Source of the DNA: JBKQVT01 sp963727245
GTDB taxonomy: Bacteria > Planctomycetota > Planctomycetia > Pirellulales > Thermoguttaceae
Assembly: GCA_963727245.1 (NCBI GenBank)
Contig: CAVSFO010000011.1
Coordinates: forward strand, 224,658 to 288,657
DNA length: 64,000 nucleotides
Direction: 5' to 3'
Positions 33,142-41,261 of the stretch are shown here, one piece after another. The first letter of the stretch is position 1. Each line of letters begins with the position of its first letter. The notes beneath the pieces are model-generated. The model worked only from the letters and a program-made list of their open reading frames with translations. It ran no database searches and was not told where the DNA came from. The position numbers were made by a program, and so were the translations under genes.

Positions 33142-33623
33142 GCGCCAGCCGGCCGGAGGGCAAATTCGACTTCACCCTGACGCGCGATTCGTGGGGCCAG
33201 TTGGTGCTCATCGCCGCCGGCGCCGAGCCCCTGGCCGGCGTCACGCCCGTGCGGGCCTTCCCCGTCTCCGACGCCGACCACTGGATCTCGATTTGCGACG
33301 CGCAAGGACACGAGATCGTTTGCATTTCGAGCTGGAGCGAGGTGACGCGCGAGGCGCGGGCGATGCTGGAGGAAGAGTTGTCGCGCCGCGAGCTCATGCC
33401 GGTGATCGAGCGCATCCTCTCGGCGACCACCGAGGAGCCCTCGCAATGGACGGTGGAGACGGACCGCGGGCCGAGCACCTTTCAGATCAGCAGCGAGGAA
33501 GACGTCCGCCGCCTGGAGCCGCACCAGGCCTCGATCCTCAACTCGCACGGCGTCCGCTACCTGATCCGGGATGTCCGCCGGCTGGACGCGGCCAGCCGCC
33601 GCATCCTCGACCACTTCCTGTAA
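33138..33623 (+). CDS. DUF1854 family protein, cyanophycin-associated
   Basis: 161 residues, no signal or membrane segment. Conserved DUF1854 features are present in order: PVRAFPVSDADHWISI, a GHEIVCI strand, LEEELSRRELMPVIERI, TVETDRGPSTFQI, EEDVRRL, HGVRYLIRDVRRLD and a terminal RRILDHFL. The ATG overlaps the ABC exporter stop (ATGA), indicating translational coupling. DUF1854 proteins are found beside cyanophycin synthetase and this exporter type in other bacteria; the biochemical role is not established to my knowledge. An accessory of the exporter or of cyanophycin metabolism is inference from that context. Confidence 0.88.
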   Translation: MSASRPEGKFDFTLTRDSWGQLVLIAAGAEPLAGVTPVRAFPVSDADHWISICDAQGHEIVCISSWSEVTREARAMLEEELSRRELMPVIERILSATTEEPSQWTVETDRGPSTFQISSEEDVRRLEPHQASILNSHGVRYLIRDVRRLDAASRRILDHFL

Positions 33624-33668
33624 TCGAGGATGCGGCCGGCGGCGACGCGTGCTTCTGACGCACGTTGC

Positions 33669-33836
33669 TTACTTGGCCGGGGCGGGGGGCGTAACCGGGG
33701 CGGTGGTCGCAGTGCCGCCGCTGGCCGCAGTGCCGCCGCTGGTGGCAGGCCCCTTCGCCGGCGTAGTCGGGGTGGGCTCGCCACAGCCAATGGCGAACGT
33801 GCCGAGAACAAACAATACCGCAACCAATCGCTTCAT
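33669..33836 (-). CDS. Small predicted lipoprotein
   Basis: 55 residues, below usual size cut-offs. ATG at 33836 is preceded by GAGGAG at good spacing. The N-terminus MKRLVAVLFVLGTFAIGC has a basic start, a hydrophobic core and a lipobox-like AIGC. The mature part is a Pro/Thr/Ala/Gly-rich tail with a GGTAASGGTAT repeat and ends with TAA at 33669. It converges with the DUF1854 gene. Such short Thr/Pro-rich lipoproteins are common in planctomycetes and have no known function. Confidence 0.7.
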   Translation of the reverse strand: MKRLVAVLFVLGTFAIGCGEPTPTTPAKGPATSGGTAASGGTATTAPVTPPAPAK

Positions 33837-34104
33837 CGCAAGACTCCTCGTAGTGAATGGATGTTTTTGAACCTATACGCTCGGGCCGGTTTGTGACGAA
33901 GTTGGCCCGGTACAGGACGCCGCTCTCCTACCTCCCCAATGAGGCGCACACCTAATGTGGTAGATGGTCATGCCCCAATGGAATTGGCAGCCTCGCCGCC
34001 GACGCAACGCAAGATCATCACGCCGGCGGTAACGTAGTTTTTAGGCGGTGCTGACACTGAGGCGGAGAAGGTCTGCCGTCAGCGCAAAAAGTCCTTGCAC
34101 CTCC

Positions 34105-34156
34105 CCTGAGCCCCTATGTTTATACACGCTGCAGGAATAGTCAAGGGGGGCTCAGG
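34105..34156. promoter_or_regulatory. Inverted repeat upstream of htrA
   Basis: CCTGAGCCCCT and AGGGGGGCTCAGG form two arms separated by about 29 bases, 73 bp before the htrA start. It could be an operator, a 5' leader hairpin or the terminator of an unseen transcript. The rest of the 33837-34228 gap shows no gene. Confidence 0.4.
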
Positions 34157-34228
34157 TTGCTGTTGTCAACACGCCGCCGTAGAATTCAGCAACGTAACAG
34201 AGCCGGACAGGAATAAGGAGAAGCAAAG

Positions 34229-35839
34229 ATGGCTGATTTGTCGTGTTGCGTCAAGTCTCGCCCCTGGCTGACGGCCTTGCTCGTCACGGGGCTGATCGGG
34301 CTGTTGGCCGCGGGAACGATCATCGGTCAAGTGAAGTCGGGACCCAAAGACAGCCCACCAGCACTGGTTGCTTCAAGCCCCCAACTGGTGGCATTCCAGA
34401 CCCGGCCACGCTCCCCCGAGGCAGCGGCGCAAGGCACGACCTTCGCCAAGCAGTTGTCCGAGGCCTTCCATAACGCCGCCCAAATGGTCTTGCCATCGGT
34501 GGTGACGATCATTGACAGTCCCGTCGCCACGCAGCCGGGCAAGGAACCCGCAGCCGACGACGACAAGGACGAGGAAGAGGAAAATCCCTTCGAGGGCACC
34601 CCCTTTGGCGACTTCTTTCACAACAATCCGGGCTTCCACTTCTTCCGCGGGCCGACCCAACCTCGCGCGCCGACCACCATGGGATCGGGGATCATTATCG
34701 ATCCGTCGGGAATCATTCTGACCAATAGCCACGTGGTGGAGGGCGACGGAAAAATCACCGTCCGCTTGCCCGATGGTCGCGAGTTCCAGGGCAAGGAGGT
34801 CAAGAGCGATCCGAAAAGCGACCTGGCCATCCTCCGCATTCACGACGCCGGGCCGCTGCAAGCCGCCCGCTTCGGCGACAGCGACGCCTTGGAGGTCGGC
34901 GATTGGGTGCTGGCCTTGGGCCAGCCCTTCGGCTTGGAGGGCACGGTGACGGCGGGCATTATCAGCGGGAAAGGCCGCGGGCTGGGCCTGACCGCGCGGG
35001 AAAACTTCCTGCAAACCGACGCGGCCATCAATCCCGGCAATAGCGGCGGGCCCCTGGTCACCCTCGACGGTGAGGTGATCGGCGTCAATACTGCCATCTC
35101 CTCGCAGAGCGGCGGAAATGAAGGCGTGGGTTTTGCCATTCCCGCCAGCCTGGCCCGATGGGTCAGCCGGCAACTCATCCAGAGCGGCAAGGTCCGCCGC
35201 GCCTACCTGGGCGTGGCCATTCAGCCGGTGACCCAAGAGATGGCCAAGGAATTTGGCGTCGGCGTTCACCAGGGCGCCCTGGTGGCCGACGTTCCCGAGG
35301 GCACCCCCGCCGCCAAGGCCGGCATGAAAGCGGGCGATATCATCGTGGAAGTGGCGGGCAAGAAAGTGTCTAGTCCGCAAGAATTGCAGGGAGTCGTGGA
35401 ACAAACCCAGATCGGCGTCCGCCAGACCATGACCGTCATGCGCAACGGCCACGCAGTGACGCTGGAGGTGGTTCCCGCCGAGCAGCCCGCCGACTACGGC
35501 CTGGTGCGGGGTCGGAGCGACGCCTCCGGCGGCCATCGCGAGTCGGTGCCATTCGAAAAGCTGGGCATCAAGGCCGAAACCCTCACCGCCGACACGGCCA
35601 AGCGATTGGGGGTCAAGACCGAGCACGGAGCGGCGATTACCTCGGTCCGCCCGGGCAGCCCGGCGGCCTTGGCGGGCTGGGAAACCGGCATGGTCATTGT
35701 CCAGGCCGCCCACCAGCCGGTGGACAGCGTGGAGGACCTGCGCAAAATCTTGGAAAAGCACCCCTTGGAGAAGGGGGTGCTGTTCCTCGTGCAAACTGCG
35801 CAGGGCACCCATTTCATGGAGATCCGCACCGGAGACTGA
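34229..35839 (+). CDS. HtrA/DegP-type periplasmic serine protease
   Basis: 536 residues. Ribosome site AAGGAG precedes ATG at 34229. One N-terminal transmembrane or signal segment (residues 13-33), a disordered acidic linker (DDDKDEEEENPF), then a trypsin-like domain with the triad His168 (TNSHVV), Asp198 (SDLAIL) and Ser272 (GNSGGPL), followed by two PDZ domains (about 320-420 and 440-530). HtrA proteases degrade or refold damaged envelope proteins. The next gene on the same strand is the primary sigma factor, 176 bp downstream; no shared promoter can be shown. Confidence 0.93.
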   Translation: MADLSCCVKSRPWLTALLVTGLIGLLAAGTIIGQVKSGPKDSPPALVASSPQLVAFQTRPRSPEAAAQGTTFAKQLSEAFHNAAQMVLPSVVTIIDSPVATQPGKEPAADDDKDEEEENPFEGTPFGDFFHNNPGFHFFRGPTQPRAPTTMGSGIIIDPSGIILTNSHVVEGDGKITVRLPDGREFQGKEVKSDPKSDLAILRIHDAGPLQAARFGDSDALEVGDWVLALGQPFGLEGTVTAGIISGKGRGLGLTARENFLQTDAAINPGNSGGPLVTLDGEVIGVNTAISSQSGGNEGVGFAIPASLARWVSRQLIQSGKVRRAYLGVAIQPVTQEMAKEFGVGVHQGALVADVPEGTPAAKAGMKAGDIIVEVAGKKVSSPQELQGVVEQTQIGVRQTMTVMRNGHAVTLEVVPAEQPADYGLVRGRSDASGGHRESVPFEKLGIKAETLTADTAKRLGVKTEHGAAITSVRPGSPAALAGWETGMVIVQAAHQPVDSVEDLRKILEKHPLEKGVLFLVQTAQGTHFMEIRTGD

Positions 35840-36015
35840 TTTTTCAAAGGAGTTGATGGGAATCGCCACTTCGGATGGAACTGCGGTGGGGGATACTACG
35901 TATTACAGGCAGGGGAGCAGGCGGTCCCATCGGGTTGCCCGGGAGCGCCGGGACCCCGGCGCGATCGACGGTAGACAGCACCAACCCGCGTGCTCGGGCA
36001 GACTGAGAGATAGCA

Positions 36016-37474
36016 ATGGAAGATTACGAGCCGGGTTCGATTCGCACCTATCTCATGCAGATGGGTGACATACCCTTGTTGAGTCGGCAGAAGGAACTGC
36101 TGACGGCACGGCAGATTGAGAAGACCCGGAACCGCTTGCGGCGCGGGATCCTCACCTCCGATTACGTCCTGACCATGGCGACGGCCGCTTTTGGCGAGGT
36201 GCTGGCCGGCCGGGTCCGTCTGGACCACATCGTCGAGCTCTCCAGCAACAACGCCGCGCATAAGCGCCATGCCTTTCGCCTCTTGCAGATGAATGTGCGT
36301 ACCCTTCAGCACATCTTGCAGCAAGACGTGGAGGATTTCGGCCTGGTGATGCGCAAAGGCGCCAACACCGTCGCCCAGCGGCATGCCGCCCGCCGGCGGC
36401 TGGCCGGCCGCCGCCGCCGTGCTGCCCGGCTGGTCGAGGAGGTCGGCGTGCGGATGCAGCGGATCCAGACGAAGCTCACCGCGCTGAAGCAGATCTCGGA
36501 GCGCATGAACAGCCTAGTGGCCCAGATGACGGAGTCGCGTGCCGCCGGCGGCCCGAAAGCGGAAATCGGGCCGGTCCGCAAGGAGCTTCGCCACCTCATG
36601 GCGATCACCCTGGAAACGCCTGCCCGGCTGGGACGCCGCCTGGCGCGGATCGCCGCCCTGGGCAAGTCCTACGAGGCGGCCCGCCGCGACCTGGTCGCCG
36701 GAAACCTCCGCCTCGTCGTCTCCATCGCCAAGCGCTATCGCAACCGCGGCCTGAGCTTCCTCGATCTCATCCAGGAGGGAAACACGGGTCTGATGCGGGC
36801 GGTGGACAAGTTCGAATACGCCCGCGGCTTCCGCTTCTCCACCTATGCCACCTGGTGGATTCGCCAGGCCATCAGCCGGGCCATCGCCGACCAGAGCCGC
36901 ACCATTCGTGTGCCCGTGCACATGATCGAAAAGATGGGCAAGGTCCGCGACGTCAACCGCGACCTCAGCCAGCTTCACGGCACGCAGCCCAGCATCGAAG
37001 AAATGGCCCAGTTGGCCGGCCTCACGGTGGACGACACGAAGCGGGCGCTGCGGATGAATCGGCAGCCGCTGTCGCTCGATCAGCCCGTCGGCCACCAGGA
37101 GGAAAATTACCTCGGCGACCTGGTCTACGATCATCGCCAGGAAGACCCGCTGGCGGGCATGAACATGGACATGCTGAAGGCGCGGATTGCCGACGTGCTG
37201 CAAACGCTGGACTATCGCGAACGGGAGATCATACGGCTCCGCTACGGCTTGACCGACGGCTACACCTACACGCTGCAAGAGATCGGGCGGATCTTTTCGG
37301 TGACTCGCGAGCGGGTGCGGCAGATCGAGTCGGAGGCCCTCCGCAAGCTGCAGTACCCCGGTCCCACGCAGAAGCTCGCCGGCTTTTTGGAGCGGGCGCG
37401 ATCGGCATGCGCCGCTCAATCCCCTTGCCGGCACGGACCTTCCGCCGCCCGTTGCTGCCGCCGTCGGCCCCTGA
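36016..37474 (+). CDS. rpoD: Primary RNA polymerase sigma-70 factor, 3' end frameshifted
   Basis: Sigma-70 factor that directs core RNA polymerase to housekeeping promoters. Region 1.2 (GSIRTYLMQMGDIPLLSR), a non-conserved insertion (about residues 50-210, Arg-rich), region 2 (NLRLVVSIAKRYRNRGLSF, FSTYATWWIRQAI), region 3 (HMIEKMGKVRDVNRDL) and region 4 with LQEIGRIFSVTRERVRQIE. No long region 1.1 is seen. After KLAGFLERARSA (about 37410) the frame has no stop until 38304 and runs antisense through cysA, which is implausible. A one-base shift near 37400 gives a Pro/Ala-rich tail stopping at 37474, just before an inverted repeat, and I take that as the real end. Confidence 0.88.
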
Positions 37475-37546
37475 AAAGGGGTCAGAACTATTTATCGACC
37501 CAGCGAACTGACGCGACAACGAAAAATAGTTCTGACCCGTTTTTCT
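37473..37546. terminator. Inverted repeat between convergent rpoD and cysA, possible bidirectional terminator
   Basis: GAAAAGGGGTCAGAACTATTT and AAATAGTTCTGACCCGTTTTTC are inverted arms around a loop of about 30 bases. On + the right arm is followed by GTTTTT; on - the other arm is followed by TTTTC. The loop is longer than in a classical terminator, and the plan matches the composite palindromes elsewhere in the window. Confidence 0.45.
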
Positions 37547-37554
37547 GGTCCCGG

Positions 37555-38634
37555 CTAGATGCTGTAGTCGGCGTCTTCCATGAAAACCCGGGCGTCACGC
37601 GGGCTCACGTAGACCTCGGCGCCCGTCTCGATGCGCATGTCGCGGAAGCGGTCGTGGGCCATTTCCACGTTGACCAACTCGCCGCTCTTGTTGACCAACT
37701 CGATCTTCACTTGGGGGCCGGCGGTGAGAATTCTCGAAATCCGGGCCGGGAGGGTGGGCCGGCCGTTGGGCTGCGCATGAATCTCCAGGTCGTGCGGCCG
37801 CACAAGGAGCCGCAGGGGCCGGCCGTTGGCCTTGCCCCCCTCAGGATAATCGAGGACCCAGGAACCGAACACCGCCTTGCCCCCCTCGACCCGGCCGTGA
37901 AAGAGGTTGACGTTGCCCAGAAAATCCATCACGAAGGCGTTGGCCGGGTGCTGAAACACCTCGGTGGGCGTGCCCTCCTGCTCGATCCGGCCCTGGTTCA
38001 TGATGACGATCCGGTCGGCCACTTCCAGGGCCTCCTCCTGATCGTGCGTGACAAACACGCTGGTCACGTGGATTTCGTCGTGCAGCCTGCGGAGCCAGCG
38101 GCGCAATCCTTGCCGGACCTTGGCGTCCAGGGCGCCGAACGGCTCGTCCAACAACAGCACCTTCGGCTCGATGGCCAGTGCCCGAGCCAGGGCCACCCGC
38201 TGCCGCTGCCCGCCCGAAAGCTGCGACGGATAGCGGCCCTCGAGCCGGTCGAACTGCACCAGCTTGAGCAACTGCTGCACCTTCGTGCGAATCTGCTCGC
38301 GTGAGGGACGCAAGCGGCGCGGGCGCACCCGCAGGCCGAAGGCGATGTTCTCAAACACCGTCAGGTGCCGGAACAAAGCGTAGTGCTGGAAGACGAAACC
38401 CACGCCCCGCCGGCCGACGTCGGTCCCGGCCACGTCGCGATTGTCGAAGAGGATGGGCCCGCTGCCGGGATCGGCCGCTTCCAGCCCGGCAATGATCCGT
38501 AGCAAGGTGGTCTTACCGGAGCCCGAGGGCCCAAGCAGCGCCACCAGCTCGCCATCGCGCACTTTCAGGCTCACGTCCGACAGGGCGACGTAGCCGCCAA
38601 AGGTTTTCCGCACGTGGGACAACTCAATGCTCAC
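37555..38634 (-). CDS. cysA: Sulfate/thiosulfate-type ABC transporter ATP-binding protein
   Basis: 359 residues. GTG start at 38634 with GGGAGGC six bases upstream. Walker A GPSGSGKTT, Q-loop VFQHYALF, signature LSGGQRQR, Walker B LLLDEPFGALD and switch His in VTHDQEEAL; the C-terminal 120 residues form a TOBE-type regulatory domain (LLVRPHDLEIHAQPNGRPTL). The sequence and length fit CysA, which powers sulfate/thiosulfate uptake with CysT/CysW permeases and a binding protein. None of those partners is next to it here, so it either works with permeases encoded elsewhere or has another cargo. It converges with rpoD. Confidence 0.85.
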   Translation of the reverse strand: MSIELSHVRKTFGGYVALSDVSLKVRDGELVALLGPSGSGKTTLLRIIAGLEAADPGSGPILFDNRDVAGTDVGRRGVGFVFQHYALFRHLTVFENIAFGLRVRPRRLRPSREQIRTKVQQLLKLVQFDRLEGRYPSQLSGGQRQRVALARALAIEPKVLLLDEPFGALDAKVRQGLRRWLRRLHDEIHVTSVFVTHDQEEALEVADRIVIMNQGRIEQEGTPTEVFQHPANAFVMDFLGNVNLFHGRVEGGKAVFGSWVLDYPEGGKANGRPLRLLVRPHDLEIHAQPNGRPTLPARISRILTAGPQVKIELVNKSGELVNVEMAHDRFRDMRIETGAEVYVSPRDARVFMEDADYSI

Positions 38635-38811
38635 AACTGCCTCCCAACCGCAAGGCCCGCCTCAGCGATTTGCCATCACCAACATCCGCGAATTGTCCGG
38701 ATTTGCCACTTGCATCGGCATCGGCCAGCCGAAAAGATAAATAAGATTATTATGTTGATGGTTATAGTATACATACATGGGGTCGCAGAACAATCCCCAC
38801 TAACGTAGCAC

Positions 38812-38909
38812 CCTAAGCCCACCGGCTGCGTCCGGTGGGAATCTGAAGCGGCAATTGGCACCGTTCCCACCGGACGCGACCCGCGACGCGGGTGCCCCGT
38901 GGGCTTGGG
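38812..38909. repeat. Composite palindrome in the cysA-GT2 gap
   Basis: CCTAAGCCCACCGGCTGCGTCCGGTGGG and CCCACCGGACGCGACCC...CCGTGGGCTTGG in inverted order. Upstream (38730-38780) is an A+T-rich patch with TTATAGTATACATACAT that might hold a promoter for divergent cysA; no boxes can be fixed. The gap has no gene. Confidence 0.65.
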
Positions 38910-39054
38910 ACGCGGAGCCCCCAACCAACCCTAAATCCCTAAATCCCTAATCCCTCGTCATCCCTCCTCTGGATTGACATTTACACAGACGGCGGAACTC
39001 GGTACATAGTCGCAACTTCGCCCGCCCTAGGCGCTAACGTCCGAAACTCCTGCG

Positions 39055-39954
39055 GTGGAACCGCTCATGAGAATGCAAAACGTCGCCAGAAGACAGCCTG
39101 ACCCGCGCCATCAGCCCATGGAGCCATCGGCCTCCGGCATCTTGGAAGCCAATCACGAACTGACGGTGATTATTCCGGCCTTCAACGAACAACAACGCCT
39201 CCCCTGGACCTTGTGTCAACTGGGGTTATTCCTGGACCAATGGGGGGTTGACTATCGCGTCGTGGTCGCGGATGACGGCAGCAGCGATCACACCGGGCAG
39301 TTGGCCGATGTCCTGGGGCCGCGGTTTTCCACGATCCGCCTGCCCCAGCATCGCGGCAAAGGCTGCGCTGTGCGGACGGCCATGCTGCGGGCCACCGGCC
39401 GGGTGATTGCCTTCACCGACGCCGATCTGCCCTTCGAGTTGACGGCCTTGCGGGAGGCGTACCAGTGGATCCACAAGGGGACTTGCGAGGTCGTCTTCGG
39501 GGCGCGCGACATCGCCGGGGCCAAGCACGTCGCCCGCCGGCGCTGGTCGCGGACCATCGCCACCGCCGGCTTCCGCAGCGTCGTCCGCTGCTTGATTTCG
39601 CGGGAAGTGAGCGATACGCAGTGCGGTCTGAAGTTGTTTGGCCGCCGGGCCGCGCGCGAGATTTTCTCGCGCGCCACCATCGACAGCTTCGCCTTCGACG
39701 CCGAAGTGGTCTTCCTTGCCAGGCGGCTGAGGCTGCCGCACCGCCGGGTGCCGGTCAACCTGGTTCACGACTACGATTCCACGATCTCGCTGCGCCGCCA
39801 CGCCCTGCCGATGCTCTGGGACGTGGTCCGGCTGCGGCTGAGCGACTGGTTCGGCGGCCGCCGCATCACGCCGCTCGAGCTGCCGCGGCAGGACGACTCG
39901 CGGCGCCAAGAAGCCGGGCCGGAATCGGAAGACCAGAAGAAATTGGCCGCGTGA
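39055..39954 (+). CDS. Glycosyltransferase family 2 (dolichyl-phosphate sugar synthase-like)
   Basis: About 299 residues from GTG at 39055, or 295 from ATG at 39067; the ribosome sites are weak for both. GT-A fold motifs: VIIPAFNEQQRLPWTL, VVADDGSSDHTGQL and AFTDADLPFE (the DxD-like metal site). QHRGKGCAVRTAML and SDTQCGLKLFGRRAA are typical of the branch that moves sugar to polyprenyl phosphate (DPM1/Alg5-like). No transmembrane helix, so it acts on the cytoplasmic side of the membrane. Followed on the same strand by a ChbG-type deacetylase and a GT87-like membrane transferase, which suggests lipid-linked glycan or glycolipid work. Confidence 0.85.
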   Translation: MEPLMRMQNVARRQPDPRHQPMEPSASGILEANHELTVIIPAFNEQQRLPWTLCQLGLFLDQWGVDYRVVVADDGSSDHTGQLADVLGPRFSTIRLPQHRGKGCAVRTAMLRATGRVIAFTDADLPFELTALREAYQWIHKGTCEVVFGARDIAGAKHVARRRWSRTIATAGFRSVVRCLISREVSDTQCGLKLFGRRAAREIFSRATIDSFAFDAEVVFLARRLRLPHRRVPVNLVHDYDSTISLRRHALPMLWDVVRLRLSDWFGGRRITPLELPRQDDSRRQEAGPESEDQKKLAA

Positions 39955-39997
39955 TCCGCGGCGGAACGTCTTAACCTGGGCGGGGGCCGCCCGCAAT

Positions 39998-40029
39998 GAG
40001 CCGGGGGCGTTAGCCCCCGGATAACGATG
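39998..40029. repeat. Short palindrome, GAGCCGGGGGCGTTAGCC family
   Basis: GCCGGGGGCGTTAGCCCCCGG followed by ATAACGATG. The same unit occurs at 61678-61706, and 18 bases match exactly inside dnaX at 62240. Beyond it (40026-40065) two near-copies of GTCTTAATATSGGYGGG occur. Confidence 0.75.
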
Positions 40030-40100
40030 TCTTAATATCGGCGGGGGATGTCTTAATATGGGTGGGTGACGCCTGAGCGCCGCCCGGGGGATCTTTTGAT

Positions 40101-41096
40101 ATGGGCGGGGGCTGCTTCAGCACGACGGCGTCCGACGGCGGGCGGATCGCCCTGCACGCCGACGACCTGGGCATGAGTCCGGCCGTCACCGAGGGCATCC
40201 TCCGCGGCTTCCGCGACGGCCCCTTGACCAGCACTTCGCTGTTGGCCAATGCCCCCGACGCCGGCCGGGCCCTGGGCCGATGGACGGAACTGTTGGGGCA
40301 ACAGCGCGCCGGCGGGCTCCCCTCGACGCCGCTGCGACGCCGGCTCGACGACGATCCGGGACCGTTCGATCTGGGCATTCACCTCAACCTCACCGAAGGC
40401 TGCCCGCTCGGGGCCGGGCGTTATCCGCCCGAGTTGCTCGATGGCTGCGGCCGTTTTCCCGGCATTTTTTCCCTCTTCCGGCGTATCGGCCGCGGCGGCC
40501 GCCGCTTTCGCGGCCCCCTGATGGATGAACTCTCCGCCCAGGTGCAGTTCCTCTGCGACCACGGCTTCCAACCGACGCACCTCAACGGCCACCAGTACAT
40601 CGAGCTGCTGCCGACCGTTCGGGACCTCGTGGGCGAGTTGTTGGAGAAGTTCCACATTCGCGTCGTCCGCGTGGCGGCCGAGCCGTCGCTTTGGCCGGCG
40701 GTGTTCTCGCGCGGCCTGGGGCCGTCGGGGACGGTGCTGGCCGCGGCCCAGCAACTTTTCGCCCGGCAATTCCGCCGTCGCATGGACCGGCTGGCCGCCG
40801 CACACGCGGACCGTTTCTTCGGGGCCGCGCTGTCCGGGCGGATGGAGATGGGCCGGATGCGGTCCTTCCTGGACCAGGCCGCCAGCAACGGCCACGGCAA
40901 CGGCCACCAACCTGCGGGCAGTATCCTCACGGAGATCTGCCTCCACCCGGCGGAGGCCGAAACTGAGCCGGGCACGTGGCGCGATCCCTTGGCCGCGCTG
41001 CGGCCGCAAGAGTTACGGATGCTCGTTTCCCCGGAACTGGCCGAGTATCTTGTGTTTCGCGGGGTGAAGTTAGGCCGCTTGCGCGAACTGGCATAG
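40101..41096 (+). CDS. ChbG/HpnK-type (YdjC-like) carbohydrate deacetylase
   Basis: 331 residues. Metal-binding and catalytic motifs of the family are in order: HADDLGMSPAVTEG, GIHLNLTEG and PTHLNGHQYIELLP. This family removes acetyl groups from N-acetyl sugars; ChbG acts on chito-oligosaccharides and HpnK in hopanoid head-group biosynthesis. The protein is somewhat longer than E. coli ChbG (about 250), with an insertion after residue 70. Start at ATG 40101 is not supported by a ribosome site; the conserved core begins at RIALHADD, so it must lie close by. Same strand as the GT2 and GT87-like genes; a role in modifying an envelope glycolipid is inferred from neighbours. Confidence 0.85.
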   Translation: MGGGCFSTTASDGGRIALHADDLGMSPAVTEGILRGFRDGPLTSTSLLANAPDAGRALGRWTELLGQQRAGGLPSTPLRRRLDDDPGPFDLGIHLNLTEGCPLGAGRYPPELLDGCGRFPGIFSLFRRIGRGGRRFRGPLMDELSAQVQFLCDHGFQPTHLNGHQYIELLPTVRDLVGELLEKFHIRVVRVAAEPSLWPAVFSRGLGPSGTVLAAAQQLFARQFRRRMDRLAAAHADRFFGAALSGRMEMGRMRSFLDQAASNGHGNGHQPAGSILTEICLHPAEAETEPGTWRDPLAALRPQELRMLVSPELAEYLVFRGVKLGRLRELA

Positions 41097-41142
41097 GGCT
41101 GCAAAATTGGCGATTGTGCGCGGGGTAGACCTGGTAATCGGG

Positions 41143-41217
41143 GTGCCACTGCTGGCTCGTCCAGCAGTGTTCCGCCTGGTACTGGTTCGACACTGCTGGA
41201 CGAGCCAGCAGTGGCAC
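41143..41217. repeat. Composite palindrome, CACTGCTGG(A/C)...CCAGCAGTG family
   Basis: GTGCCACTGCTGGCTCGTC plus CAGCAGTG, a core of about 20 bases, then CACTGCTGGACGAG plus CCAGCAGTGGCAC. It lies between the ChbG-type and GT87-like genes. Confidence 0.75.
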
Positions 41218-41261
41218 GCGTTGTGCCAGCATTGGCGCCCGTTGCGTGAACTGGCAACACC

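Noticed and set aside
37475..38304. Extension of the sigma factor beyond the conserved region 4
   Set aside because: Antisense to cysA and non-homologous; more simply explained by a frame change near 37400.
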